Shown: positions 17,177 through 26,421 of the stretch, piece by piece
Layout of the letters: every line of letters begins with the position of its first letter
How positions within the stretch are numbered: position 1 is the stretch's first letter
Source: Armatimonadota bacterium
GTDB lineage: Bacteria > Armatimonadota > UBA5829
Assembly: GCA_026392045.1 (NCBI GenBank)
Contig: JAPLCU010000019.1
Location: 1-60,922 of the forward strand
Direction of reading: 5' to 3'
DNA: 60,922 nucleotides
The notes under the pieces: model-generated
The model's input: only the letters and a program-made list of their open reading frames with translations
Databases searched by the model: none
What the model was told of the DNA's origin: nothing
Made by a program: the position numbers and the translations under genes

Positions 17177-18367
17177 TTAATCGCCGCTCAGAAGCATTTT
17201 CATAAGATCAGGCGCAAACTCCACCTGCAACTTTGTTTCCGGCACCGATCGCTCATCATACGGCAAGTTGTTGTGCTCATGTTTTGTAGAATCAAACAAA
17301 ATAAAAGGCACCTTGTCGGATGAGTGCGAGCCGGTAGCAATTGGGGTGGGGTGGTCCGGCATCAGCAGAATTCTAACATTCTGGCCCGATTTTTGGATGC
17401 CATCTAAGATTGTGCCCAAAACTTTCCGGTCACATTCCTGAATGGCATTGATTTTCTTATCGATGTCGCTCTCATGCCCGGCTTCATCTGGAGCTTCGAC
17501 GTGAACCCAAACGAAGTCATAATCGTCCAAAGCATTCAGAGCATACTGGCCCTTGCCGAGATAGTTCGTGTCCACGTAGCCCGTCGCCCCTGGGACATCG
17601 AAGACTCTCAGGCCAACCATCTGACCCAAACCCTTGATAAGGTCCACAGCGGCGACCACAGCGCCATTTACGCCGTATTCCTTAAGGAAGCTGGGAATTG
17701 CGGGCAGGTGGCTCTCGCCCCAGAACCAAATCATGTTCGCCGGCAGGTGGCCTTCGTCTTTTCGCCGGCGGTTAATGGGGTGATTATCGAGAATCTCGTA
17801 GGAATCATGGATGAGCGAAATTAGTTTTTGGTCGCCGTCACCCTCCGGCATGTAATCCGCGATGGGCTTGCCGTGAATCTTATACGGAGCCTTAAAATGG
17901 ACGTTATCAGACCCGCCGCGCCAGACCATAATATGCCTGTAACTTACGCCCGGGTAAAATTTAATTACATTAGTGGAGAGTTTCTGGTCGATAAGGGCAA
18001 TCAGCTCGTGGGCTTCTTCGGTGGTGATATGCCCCGCGCTGGAATCGAGCATCAATCTGCCATCGGTCGATACGAGATTTGCGCGGAAAATCGCGTCGGT
18101 GGTTTCCATCGGAATACCAAGGCTCGCCGCCTCGATTGCCCCGCGGCCTGTGTAATATTTCAACGGATCGTAGCCGAGGATTCCCATGTTGGTGACGTCG
18201 CTGCCGGGGGCCATACCTACTGGAGTTGTAGCCACAGCGCCGATTCTGCCCAACGACGCCAGCTTGTCCATGTTGGGCTTTTTGGCAACCTGCATAGGGG
18301 TCTTGCCATCGAGCTCAGCTAAAGGCTCATCTGCCATACCATCGAATATTACTAGAAAATATTTCAT
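17177..18367 (-). CDS. ApgM-type phosphoglycerate mutase family protein; probable homoserine kinase analogue
   Basis: 396 residues in the alkaline-phosphatase superfamily, of the archaeal-type cofactor-independent phosphoglycerate mutase family. Motifs: IFDGMADEP at the N-terminus (first metal Asp), SDVTNMGILGYDP with the nucleophile Ser/Thr, HVEAPDEAGHESD and LLMPDHPTPI with later metal ligands. It sits downstream of hom, thrC and purC on one message, and no thrB is present; comparative genomics has proposed members of this family in that context as homoserine kinase analogues. Start is ATG 18367 with GGGTG upstream rather than 18388. Confidence 0.8.
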   Translation of the reverse strand: MKYFLVIFDGMADEPLAELDGKTPMQVAKKPNMDKLASLGRIGAVATTPVGMAPGSDVTNMGILGYDPLKYYTGRGAIEAASLGIPMETTDAIFRANLVSTDGRLMLDSSAGHITTEEAHELIALIDQKLSTNVIKFYPGVSYRHIMVWRGGSDNVHFKAPYKIHGKPIADYMPEGDGDQKLISLIHDSYEILDNHPINRRRKDEGHLPANMIWFWGESHLPAIPSFLKEYGVNGAVVAAVDLIKGLGQMVGLRVFDVPGATGYVDTNYLGKGQYALNALDDYDFVWVHVEAPDEAGHESDIDKKINAIQECDRKVLGTILDGIQKSGQNVRILLMPDHPTPIATGSHSSDKVPFILFDSTKHEHNNLPYDERSVPETKLQVEFAPDLMKMLLSGD

Positions 18368-18467
18368 AATGCACCCAATATTGCACAATCCAGCATGCTG
18401 TGCTGCGTCGAACTAACCGCACCAAGGCGCTGCACGCTTCGCGTTAAAGAAGAAGTTCTCAAACTAC

Positions 18468-18606
18468 GTCATTCCGAGGAGGAACGACGAGGAATCTGCT
18501 TTTTCAGAAGCCTAGTTAAAAGCAGATTCCTCACTGCGTTCGGAATGACATGTTCGATACGTCGGAATGACATGTTCGATACGTCGGATTGACGTGTTCG
18601 ATACGT
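18468..18606. repeat. Foldback repeat plus three 22-bp tandem units
   Basis: Nested inverted repeats: GTCATTCCGA (18468-18477) with TCGGAATGAC (18540-18549), and GAGGAATCTGCTTTT (18489-18503) with AAAAGCAGATTCCTC (18518-18532). Then three tandem 22-bp units CGGAATGACATGTTCGATACGT at 18541, 18563 and 18585, the third with two changes. It lies inside the accB-tilS operon, between purC and the apgM-like gene, so it would be transcribed as a large hairpin. Confidence 0.7.
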
Positions 18607-18611
18607 CGGAT

Positions 18612-19544
18612 TTAGAGTTCTTTACCGGAAAGGCGCCTATAAGCCTCACGGTATTTCTCGGCAGTCTTTACTATGATTTCTTCAGGAAGCTCAGGGCCGG
18701 GATAGGTCTGGTCCCAATCCAGCGTCAGAAGATAATCGCGCACGAATTGTTTATCATAGCTCGGCTGGCTCTTGCCCGGCTCGTAAATGTCGGCATCCCA
18801 GAATCGCGAAGAATCAGGCGTGAGCGCTTCATCGATCAAAATAAGTATGCCCTCAAATAGGCCGAACTCGAACTTTGTATCGCAGATTATGATGCCTCGC
18901 TCGGCAGCATAATCCGAAGCGCGTTTGTAGACCGCTAAAGAAGCGCTCTCAAGCTGCCTGCCAAGGTCGTCGCCAACAATCTCGCGCGCCTTCGCGGCGC
19001 TGATATTCATATCATGGCCTTCAGCAGCTTTTGTTGATGGAGTAAACACGGGCGCAGGCATCTTCTGAGAATCCACCATATCGGCAGGCATATCCAAGCC
19101 GTGCAGGAGTAAGGTTTTGGCCTCAGGAGATGCAGATCGAAGCGCAACATATTCTTTCCACATAGAGCCCGTCAGATAACCCCTTACAATGCACTCAATT
19201 GGCATCGGTTCAGCCTTAACAACGATCATCGAACGCCCGTCGAGCGCCTCGCGATATTCTTCAGGGTTTCTAACCCCTGCTTTGCCGATAAGCTCGAGGA
19301 TCTCGTCGATGTCTGCTGTGACCAGGTGGTTTTCGATTATATCACTCGCGAGATCAAACCAGAAAACCGACATCTGTGTGAGCACCTTGCCCTTATCGGG
19401 AATCCCCGATGGAAGAACAACGTCAAATGCAGAGATTCTATCAGTGGCGACCATCAAAAGGGAATCGCCAAGATCGTAAACATCGCGAACCTTGCCGATT
19501 GCATGTTTTTTCAGGCCTTTAATGTTGGTTGCAGTTACTATCAT
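18612..19544 (-). CDS. purC: Phosphoribosylaminoimidazole-succinocarboxamide synthase
   Basis: 310 residues. Joins aspartate to CAIR in purine synthesis. Family motifs: GKVRDVYDLGD at the N-terminus, ATDRISAFDVVLPSGIPDKG, PIECIVRGYLTGSMWKEY, and IICDTKFEFGL followed by DEALTPDSSRFW. The length and sequence fit the longer SAICAR synthase group. Overlaps the end of thrC by 4 bases, so it is co-translated with threonine genes although its pathway is different. Confidence 0.95.
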   Translation of the reverse strand: MIVTATNIKGLKKHAIGKVRDVYDLGDSLLMVATDRISAFDVVLPSGIPDKGKVLTQMSVFWFDLASDIIENHLVTADIDEILELIGKAGVRNPEEYREALDGRSMIVVKAEPMPIECIVRGYLTGSMWKEYVALRSASPEAKTLLLHGLDMPADMVDSQKMPAPVFTPSTKAAEGHDMNISAAKAREIVGDDLGRQLESASLAVYKRASDYAAERGIIICDTKFEFGLFEGILILIDEALTPDSSRFWDADIYEPGKSQPSYDKQFVRDYLLTLDWDQTYPGPELPEEIIVKTAEKYREAYRRLSGKEL

Positions 19545-20629
19545 ATCAGTTTGATCTCCCTGGCTACGGCATCAATGTCGTTAGGCAATTCTATAAACGG
19601 AGAGCATATCTCTATAGCGCGTTTGGGGTCCTTCAGACCGTGACCGGTGAGAATGCAGACGATTTCGCATTTCTCCGTAAAGAAACCCTCTTTGGCCTTC
19701 TTGATGATGCCCGCAACTGAAGCGGCCGACGCCGGTTCGCAGAAAACTCCTTCGGTGGAAGCAAGCAGCTTCTGCGCTTCGGTGATTTCTTCATCAGTAA
19801 CTTTTTCGATAACTCCGCCGGACTCATCCCTCGCGGCCTCGGCTGTTTTCCAGCTTGCAGGATTGCCGATTCGGATAGCGGTCGCGATGGTTTCAGGATA
19901 TGCAATCGGGTGGCCGTCAACAATCGGGGCAGACTTTGCAGCCTGAAAACCCAACATGCGAGGAAGCTCGCTGATGATTCCAGCCTCTTTGTAAGCTTTG
20001 TAACCGGCCCAGTAGGCGGTTATATTACCGGCGTTGCCGACAGGAATTGCATGGTATGTAGGAGCATGCCCCAGATCATCGCAAACCTCAAATGCGCCGG
20101 TTTTCTGCCCTTCGATCCTAAAAGGATTCAGGGAGTTAACAAGCGTGATAGGATACTTTTTGGTGATGTCCAAGACGATATTGAACGCGTCATCAAAGTT
20201 GCCGTCGATAGCGATAACCTTCGCCCCATGCATCATAGACTGCGAAACCTTACCTAACGCTACCTCACCCTTAGGCAAAATAACTGCGCACACAAGGCCC
20301 GCGCGAGCTGAATACGCCGCTGCCGATGCTGCTGTGTTGCCAGTAGAGGCGCAGATTGTTGCCTTGCTTCCGGCTTCAACAGCTTTGCTGATGGCCATAG
20401 TCATACCGCGGTCTTTGAAGCTGCCCGTGGGGTTCATTCCCTCGAACTTGACATAGAGCGTGATCTTGTCGCTGATAGCCGCACCAAGACGCTCGCATTT
20501 GACCAACGGGGTGTAGCCCTCAAGCAGAGAAACAATCGGGCTGCTCACGGTAAGCGGCAGAAATTCGCGATATCTTTCGATCAGAGGCATTCGCTTATAA
20601 CAGGCCGTTCGCATATCAGTTGTTGCCAT
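19541..20629 (-). CDS. thrC: Threonine synthase
   Basis: 362 residues; PLP-dependent conversion of O-phosphohomoserine to threonine. The PLP lysine lies in NPTGSFKDRGM, the phosphate-binding loop is in ASTGNTAASAAAY, and VGNAGNI is the second PLP contact. The compact form matches the short bacterial ThrC type. The ATG at 20629 is chosen over 20641 because GGAG (20636-20639) lies 6 bases upstream. Directly follows hom. Confidence 0.94.
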   Translation of the reverse strand: MATTDMRTACYKRMPLIERYREFLPLTVSSPIVSLLEGYTPLVKCERLGAAISDKITLYVKFEGMNPTGSFKDRGMTMAISKAVEAGSKATICASTGNTAASAAAYSARAGLVCAVILPKGEVALGKVSQSMMHGAKVIAIDGNFDDAFNIVLDITKKYPITLVNSLNPFRIEGQKTGAFEVCDDLGHAPTYHAIPVGNAGNITAYWAGYKAYKEAGIISELPRMLGFQAAKSAPIVDGHPIAYPETIATAIRIGNPASWKTAEAARDESGGVIEKVTDEEITEAQKLLASTEGVFCEPASAASVAGIIKKAKEGFFTEKCEIVCILTGHGLKDPKRAIEICSPFIELPNDIDAVAREIKLI

Positions 20630-20643
20630 TTTTAACTCCATTA

Positions 20644-21930
20644 CTATTCTTCAACGCGAATCCGGCTGCAGATTTCTTTGACAACAGGCAGCTGTCGGAT
20701 TTCGTCGAGAGCTATTCTTACGTTCTTTTCAAGAGCATCGTGTGTAAGCCAGACAATATCAGCCTCAGCATCAGCGCCCACTTTTTGCAGCATCGATTTG
20801 ATGTTGACACTGTGTTTGGCGAATACCGTCGCAATTGAGGCAAGCACACCAGGCTGGTCTTGAGTGGTGATCCTTATATAATTCTTGCACACAACCGAGT
20901 CAGAATCAAGCACGTCGCGCTTATCGAAGCATGTACATTGGATGCGTGAAGTTGCATTGTGTCTGATGTTTCGGGCAATATCAATAATGTCACCCACAAC
21001 AGCGCTTCCGGCCGCCATCGATCCGGCTCCGGGGCCGTAGAACATGACTTCGCCGACGGCATTGCCTTTAAGGAAGATGCCGTTAAATACACCATTTACA
21101 TTAGCTAACGGATGCCCCTTAGGCACGAATGCCGGGTGGACTCTAACCTGCATGGCGTCGCCGATACGCTTTGCTATTGCCAGGAGCTTAATCACATAGC
21201 CAAACTCGTCGGCGTAGCTCATATCCTCGGCGGATATTTTTGTGATACCCTCGTGGTAAACTTTAGTTACATCCACTCTGCTCGTGAAAGCAATAGAAGC
21301 CAGGATTGATATCTTATACGTGGCATCGAAGCCCTCGAGGTCTGCGCTGGGGTCTGCTTCGGCATAACCCTTCGCCTGAGCGTCCTTTAGCACATCCGCG
21401 AAATCCAATCCCTCTTCGGACATACGAGTCAGGATATAATTTGTGGTGCCGTTGACGATGCCTTTGATCTCGAGAATCTCATTACCGGCAAGGCAAGTTT
21501 TCATAGGCCGGATAATCGGAATGCCGCCGCCTACGCTCGCCTCGAACATAAAATCAAGCCCAAGCTCCGCTGCGCGAGGAAGCAGCGACTCACCTTCTTT
21601 TGCAATAAGCTCTTTGTTGGCTGTGACGATATGCTTGCCGTTTTCGAGCGCGCGCCGTATGAAATCGCCTGCAGGTTTCAGCCCGCCAATCGTCTCGACC
21701 ACTATGTCTATTTCAGGATCGTTGATAATCTCATTGGCATCGGTTGTAAGGATCGATTTATCTATTTCAACGGGTCTGGGCGTGGTGATATCAAGGTCTG
21801 CGATACGCTTAATGTTAAGCGGGCAGCCTACTTTGTGCTCAATAGAAGCCTTGTTATCCATCAGAATCTTAGCAGCGCCGCTGCCTACGATTCCAAACCC
21901 TATGATTCCAATGCTAATTGCGTCTTTCAA
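20644..21930 (-). CDS. hom: Homoserine dehydrogenase
   Basis: 428 residues. Reduces aspartate semialdehyde to homoserine. N-terminal Rossmann motif GIIGFGIVGSGAAKIL, catalytic region GTTNYILTRM and GYAEADPSADLEGFDA, and a C-terminal ACT domain (about 350-428, beginning RITTQDQPGVLASIA), which normally gives feedback inhibition by threonine. Upstream of thrC and downstream of accB on one message. Confidence 0.95.
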   Translation of the reverse strand: MKDAISIGIIGFGIVGSGAAKILMDNKASIEHKVGCPLNIKRIADLDITTPRPVEIDKSILTTDANEIINDPEIDIVVETIGGLKPAGDFIRRALENGKHIVTANKELIAKEGESLLPRAAELGLDFMFEASVGGGIPIIRPMKTCLAGNEILEIKGIVNGTTNYILTRMSEEGLDFADVLKDAQAKGYAEADPSADLEGFDATYKISILASIAFTSRVDVTKVYHEGITKISAEDMSYADEFGYVIKLLAIAKRIGDAMQVRVHPAFVPKGHPLANVNGVFNGIFLKGNAVGEVMFYGPGAGSMAAGSAVVGDIIDIARNIRHNATSRIQCTCFDKRDVLDSDSVVCKNYIRITTQDQPGVLASIATVFAKHSVNIKSMLQKVGADAEADIVWLTHDALEKNVRIALDEIRQLPVVKEICSRIRVEE

Positions 21931-21936
21931 TACGGT

Positions 21937-22431
21937 TTACTCCTCGCGAACCCTTACTCTAACCAGCACCTCGCCCTGCTGAACCAGTTTGGCGTTGGGG
22001 CAGGGGATATCGACAACTACGCCGGAAACTTCGCTGGGGATTGGGCTGAAAACTTTCATAGCTTCGATCAGACCAACCTCGCTGCCGATCTCGATTGTGT
22101 CGCCAATTTCCACGAAGTTCGGAGCGTCATGAGCAGCAGCGCGATAAAACACACCAACAAGCGCGGCGGTGATATCAACTATATTGCCTTCGAACTCCGG
22201 TTCTTCAACGACAGCCAATTCTTCGTGGCTCTCCTCGATCTCAGGAGCCTGTTCCACGTGCTGAATATGCGCGCCCGCTTGCATAAGCATCTGGCTGGGC
22301 TTCTGCGACGGTCGGCCTTTTACCGTAATCGATAAATCAGCATCTTCAACAGTGAGCTCTTCAAGCCCATGTGCTTCCACCATCTCAACCAGCTTTTTTA
22401 TTTGTGCAACGTCTATTTCAAGATTGCTCAA
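21937..22431 (-). CDS. accB: Biotin carboxyl carrier protein of acetyl-CoA carboxylase
   Basis: 164 residues. C-terminal biotinyl domain with the attachment motif EAMKVFS; the N-terminal stretch LEIDVAQIKKLVEMVE is the helix typical of AccB, followed by an acidic Pro/Glu linker. The TTG at 22431 is chosen because GGAGG (22439-22443) precedes it with 7-base spacing, although the frame is open to 22491. First gene of a six-gene unit; accC is not adjacent, which is unusual. Confidence 0.93.
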   Translation of the reverse strand: MSNLEIDVAQIKKLVEMVEAHGLEELTVEDADLSITVKGRPSQKPSQMLMQAGAHIQHVEQAPEIEESHEELAVVEEPEFEGNIVDITAALVGVFYRAAAHDAPNFVEIGDTIEIGSEVGLIEAMKVFSPIPSEVSGVVVDIPCPNAKLVQQGEVLVRVRVREE

Positions 22432-22527
22432 CCGAATGCCTCCAAACCATAATATAGAAACAGAAGGACGGTTCCATCCGCCCTCCCGCAAGTCTATCTA
22501 GTACTTAAATCAAACATTTTCAACGCA

Positions 22528-22557
22528 AGTATAGCACCCGATTTCAGTCAGTGTCAA
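22528..22557 (-). promoter_or_regulatory. Promoter of the accB-hom-thrC-purC-apgM-tilS unit
   Basis: Minus strand TTGACA (22552-22557), 18 bp, TATACT (22528-22533), about 95 bases upstream of the accB start. Confidence 0.7.
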
Positions 22558-22633
22558 GAAAACGGTAGGGTCTTCTGGGTGATAGGTGATAGGTTTTAGG
22601 TTTTAGTTGGGAAGGGAGGGTTTAATTTACGCA

Positions 22634-22727
22634 GTTCGGGCGGAATCTCTGATCCGCCTGCAACCTCGCAATGCTCATAAATGTTCGGGCGGAATCTCTG
22701 ATCCGCCTGTAACCTCGCAATGCTCAT
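22634..22727. repeat. Direct repeat of a hairpin unit, two copies
   Basis: Two 45-base units beginning GTTCGGGCGGAATCTC at 22634 and 22683, one mismatch apart (period 49). Each contains GGCGGA-ATCTCTGA-TCCGCC, a self-complementary hairpin. Similar CGGGC-GGATT hairpins lie at 31638 and 49555. Just upstream (22580-22610) are short tandem GGTGATA and GGTTTTA units. Confidence 0.65.
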
Positions 22728-22751
22728 TTCGCTACTCTTACGCAGAGTCCG

Positions 22752-25025
22752 CTATTTAGTTAATATGCTGCCCCAGTCTTTTCTGGCTTGCTCAAGCTCA
22801 TGCTCTTGCTCGTCGCTGAAGCTGCCAAGTCTTTGGGCGTAGGCATCCATCCAGGTTATCAGTCTATCGGTGGAATCTTTATCCAACTTCACATTATAAT
22901 GGCCATTTTCAGAAAGCAATAAGGCCAGGAGCTTACTGTTCAATGCGCATCCTTCCCCAGCAACAGAACTTCCTCTGGAATAAGCATTTTTGACCATATC
23001 CCGCAGGCTGGGCGCGCCATAGTTAATCAGAGTTTCATACGATCTGTCAGCGTTTGTCAGATCAATAGATTTAGCCTTTGGATCTGAGCCTGCCGGTGAA
23101 TGGCAGCTTATGCAGTGGTTATCCAGCGCCGGCTGCACGAGTTTATCGAATCGAAGCGGCCACGAGCCATCGGGGCCGGGCACGCAGCCCAGCTTTTGGC
23201 CGGGCTGAATGTATGTTAGACTGCGCATGGTCTGCACCGCGCGGCCTTTGTTATCTAATGCCTGGAAGAAGACTGATACGCCCGATGGCGCGCTGAATTG
23301 CGCCGAACCGTCTGATTCGACTGGAACAGTGCCAAGCACGCATTTGCCGGGATCATCAACAGTTACGCCTAGCTGCGGATTGTTCATAAACGGCTGCACC
23401 TTGGGCGGCATTGCGATGATTCGCAGCTTCTTTATGGCGCCGCGAGATATGCCGGTGAGTCCTTTATAAACATCAGTCAGCATGAATGTTCCCACTTGAG
23501 GCCCATCCCATTTTACGACGCTCGGCTGCACTGGCTCCGGCTTACGCGGACGCACAGGAATTGGAAACATACTGGAAATCTCAGAATCGCGATAAATCGG
23601 CTCCAGATTTCCAAACACATCAATTAGATATATACCCAACGCATTTGGCGCAAATGAATTACCCTCATTGATGAGCTTTCGGTCGCTCCAAGAGACCAGG
23701 AAATAGTCTTCGGATAGCGGGTATGGATTTGTATAATAGGTTGCTGGCCAGCCTTCTGACTCAGGGAAGCAGACATCCGGCGTAACGCGAGTAATTGCAT
23801 CAAGGCCATCAACCGCGCGGTCGGGGTCGATAATTATAAGGCTTCCTCCGGTAATCGAGTGATGAGCGGAGGCAATGCCAACATATTTGGAAGTTCCAGG
23901 TATTCTCATGGTATCGAATGTGCAGTGCGGATTGGTCGTGTAGTTCCCCCAAAGCAAGCGCGGATTTGTGCCATCCGGCAGGCACGACCAAAGCTTCATA
24001 TATGGCATATTGTTTCTATCGACATAATCCCATCTTGCATAGATGATCTTGCCGTCAGAGTCTATTGAAGGGGTCCATTCGAAACTCTCAAAAGCCGATA
24101 TAGCTTTCATACTATTGCCTGAGCTGGACATTGTGTGCAGAGTATATACAGCAACCGGCCTCCAAGCGCCGCCGCCGCATCGCACAAAACTGTCCGGCAG
24201 GTCTGATTTTAGGGTTGACATAGCGCTTGCAGCATTGCATTGTATAAACTGGCCTCTGCGGGTAGATATGCGGGTAGATAGAAATACAATTTCTCCATTT
24301 GGCAGATGTTTGGGGAAGAAATCATCGTATCTGCCTTTTGTGATTTTGCGAAGCTCTGTGCCATCGATATTTACCTCGTAAATATGATAAAATGCATCCT
24401 CCGGCAGCTTGGATTTATCAATTTTGTCCATTTTTGTGACTTCAGGATAGTATTTGCAGTAAGCAAACAATACGCTCTTGCCGTCATAAGACAGATCAGG
24501 AGAATTAACGCTTCCGGGAGGCAGGCTTTCCGTAAGACAGCGCAGTTTGGGGTTATCGCTCTTGAATCCTTCGAGTATATACAATCCTCCGCCCGGTCTG
24601 GACCACCAGCCATAGTTTTGGTCGGACATATGGCTATATGTGCCAGGTGAGCGTTTAACAAATAGTATCTTGTCGAAATCAAGTAGAGGGTTTGAAAACG
24701 CCAGTTTGCGAATAATACGCCTCGCCCGTAGATAAAGGGCTTGATTCAAACCATTCGATGCTTTCTCGACTTCATCCAATTCTGCTAACATCGAATCGAC
24801 ATTAACATTCTTTGATCTGAGTTCTTCAGCAAGTTTTCTTCCGCGAGAGAGAACTTCAAGCAAAGGGAAATTCTGATTGTTGCCGCCAAACCTGCTAATT
24901 GCTGCGCTTGAAAGCCAATCTATTTCAATGGAGCCATTTGTCGCAGAGATACCAGAGGCTGCGAATGATAGCAGCCCTAAAACGAACAATGAAATGGAGA
25001 TCAGATTAATATTTAGACGGGACAT
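22752..25025 (-). CDS. HzsA-related exported heme protein with beta-propeller
   Basis: 757 residues. Signal peptide (1-28), a helical N-terminal section, then a PD40/WD40-like propeller-type region with DLSYDGKSVLFAY, LPNGEIVFLSTR and IDSDGKIIYARWDY, followed by a hydrazine-synthase-alpha middle-domain-like part (PVRPRKPEPV, KGLTGISRGAIKKLRI) and a C-terminal cytochrome-c-like segment with one heme motif CISCH near residue 635. This arrangement is known from HzsA-related proteins of planctomycetes and relatives that do not perform anammox; their role is unknown. ATG 25025 has AGGAG upstream; the in-frame ATG at 25091 is not supported. Confidence 0.7.
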   Translation of the reverse strand: MSRLNINLISISLFVLGLLSFAASGISATNGSIEIDWLSSAAISRFGGNNQNFPLLEVLSRGRKLAEELRSKNVNVDSMLAELDEVEKASNGLNQALYLRARRIIRKLAFSNPLLDFDKILFVKRSPGTYSHMSDQNYGWWSRPGGGLYILEGFKSDNPKLRCLTESLPPGSVNSPDLSYDGKSVLFAYCKYYPEVTKMDKIDKSKLPEDAFYHIYEVNIDGTELRKITKGRYDDFFPKHLPNGEIVFLSTRISTRRGQFIQCNAASAMSTLKSDLPDSFVRCGGGAWRPVAVYTLHTMSSSGNSMKAISAFESFEWTPSIDSDGKIIYARWDYVDRNNMPYMKLWSCLPDGTNPRLLWGNYTTNPHCTFDTMRIPGTSKYVGIASAHHSITGGSLIIIDPDRAVDGLDAITRVTPDVCFPESEGWPATYYTNPYPLSEDYFLVSWSDRKLINEGNSFAPNALGIYLIDVFGNLEPIYRDSEISSMFPIPVRPRKPEPVQPSVVKWDGPQVGTFMLTDVYKGLTGISRGAIKKLRIIAMPPKVQPFMNNPQLGVTVDDPGKCVLGTVPVESDGSAQFSAPSGVSVFFQALDNKGRAVQTMRSLTYIQPGQKLGCVPGPDGSWPLRFDKLVQPALDNHCISCHSPAGSDPKAKSIDLTNADRSYETLINYGAPSLRDMVKNAYSRGSSVAGEGCALNSKLLALLLSENGHYNVKLDKDSTDRLITWMDAYAQRLGSFSDEQEHELEQARKDWGSILTK

Positions 25026-25074
25026 AACAGCTCCTAAGTGTGTATTATTACTGATTGACGATATGTATAATAGA

Positions 25075-26154
25075 TCAATCAATATATTCAAACTCTATCG
25101 GGCTTCCGGCGTATGCTTTTTGCAGTCTTTGAGCCAAGAGTCGCATAGCTGGAGTTTCGGTATCGTAATGCCCGGCATCAATGATTGCAAGTCCTAACGC
25201 ATTTGCATCTAAAATGTCGTGGTGCTTTGTATCGCCTGTGAGATATAGATCGGCATGCGCGCGGGCGGCTTCTTTGTATAGTCCCGACCCGCTTCCTGAA
25301 CATAAAGCAACTCGCCTGATCGGTTTGTTATTATCCCCTTCAACTTTCATATACTTGGGTTTCAAACACTTGCGGACAAGCTCAGCGAACGCATCCAGCG
25401 TCGTTTCGGTTTTCAGATTGCCAACCCGTCCATAGCCATATTCGATCGGGTCATTGGCTAATTCATAAACATCATAAGCAACTTCATCATACGGATGTTT
25501 CGCTACCATTGCACTTAGCACATCATCAAGCCACGAGCCCACGCAGACCATTTCCAGCTTATACTCAGCCACTTCTTCGAGTTTTTCGCTGCCCCCTATA
25601 TATGGTTGCGCGGTAGGTAATGGCACGAAGCTCCCAGTGCCGAGCGTGCGGAAGCTGCAATGAGTATATTGCCCGATTCTGCCCGCGCCTGCGTCTGCCA
25701 TCTCATCGCGAACTGCTGAGACATGTTCTTCCGGCACAAAAACGGCGATCTTATAGAGCGAATCTCTCTTATTGATAACCAATGGCGAGCAATCTGTCAT
25801 GCCGAACATATCCGCCAGCACGTCATTTGTGCCGCCCGGAGCAGCATCGAAGTTTGTATGCATCACATAAATCGCCACGTTTGCCCGAATCAGCTTAAGG
25901 ACGCGGCGTGAAACTGGGCCATCGTCGGTAACCGAATCCAGCGGGGCGCGTATAAGCGGATGATGAGCGACGATAAGTTCGGCTTGTCTATCTATCGCCT
26001 TCTGGATAATATCGTCCGTAACATCCAGGCAAATGCATACTCGCTGCACGTCGGAGCTGCTATTACCAACCTGAAGACCTATCTTATCGCCGACTTCAGC
26101 GAGGTCAATTGGCGCGATTGTTTCGAGGTCCAGTATTAAATCACTAATGAGCAT
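25075..26154 (-). CDS. Nif3-like dinuclear metal-centre protein
   Basis: 359 residues, the long form with an inserted PII-like domain between the two Nif3 halves (inner segment about 125-225). Metal ligands are in IVAHHPLI (HH) and MHTNFDAAPGG at the N-terminal half and in AIIDAGHYDTE at the C-terminal half. Members are annotated as GTP cyclohydrolase I type 2-like, but the cellular job is unsettled. Upstream of the HzsA-related gene on the same strand with a 49-base gap. Confidence 0.88.
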   Translation of the reverse strand: MLISDLILDLETIAPIDLAEVGDKIGLQVGNSSSDVQRVCICLDVTDDIIQKAIDRQAELIVAHHPLIRAPLDSVTDDGPVSRRVLKLIRANVAIYVMHTNFDAAPGGTNDVLADMFGMTDCSPLVINKRDSLYKIAVFVPEEHVSAVRDEMADAGAGRIGQYTHCSFRTLGTGSFVPLPTAQPYIGGSEKLEEVAEYKLEMVCVGSWLDDVLSAMVAKHPYDEVAYDVYELANDPIEYGYGRVGNLKTETTLDAFAELVRKCLKPKYMKVEGDNNKPIRRVALCSGSGSGLYKEAARAHADLYLTGDTKHHDILDANALGLAIIDAGHYDTETPAMRLLAQRLQKAYAGSPIEFEYID

Positions 26155-26421
26155 TATTATGTTCTCCTGCTTTCATGTTCCTCATCTGACCTGGGCATTC
26201 CTTCTCAAATACCCGAAATATGCAAGCATATTCCTGGCATCGGGCATTATTTCAGACAAATTGTATTTTAGTTCAAGAGGCATTTGATGGAATAGTCAGT
26301 TAGGTTCACAGTGACAAGCTATTACTGTGTCATATTTTAGCGCCATCTTGTTCTTCATCTTATATGACAGCTGACGCTTAAGTTTTAAGTCAAAGTGCTC
26401 TAGGAAGAGGTCTTTTAGCGC

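Noticed and set aside
26300-26421. Sigma-28 flagellar promoter ahead of motA
   Set aside because: TAAGTTTT occurs, but no matching CCGATAA-type -10 box at the right spacing was found.
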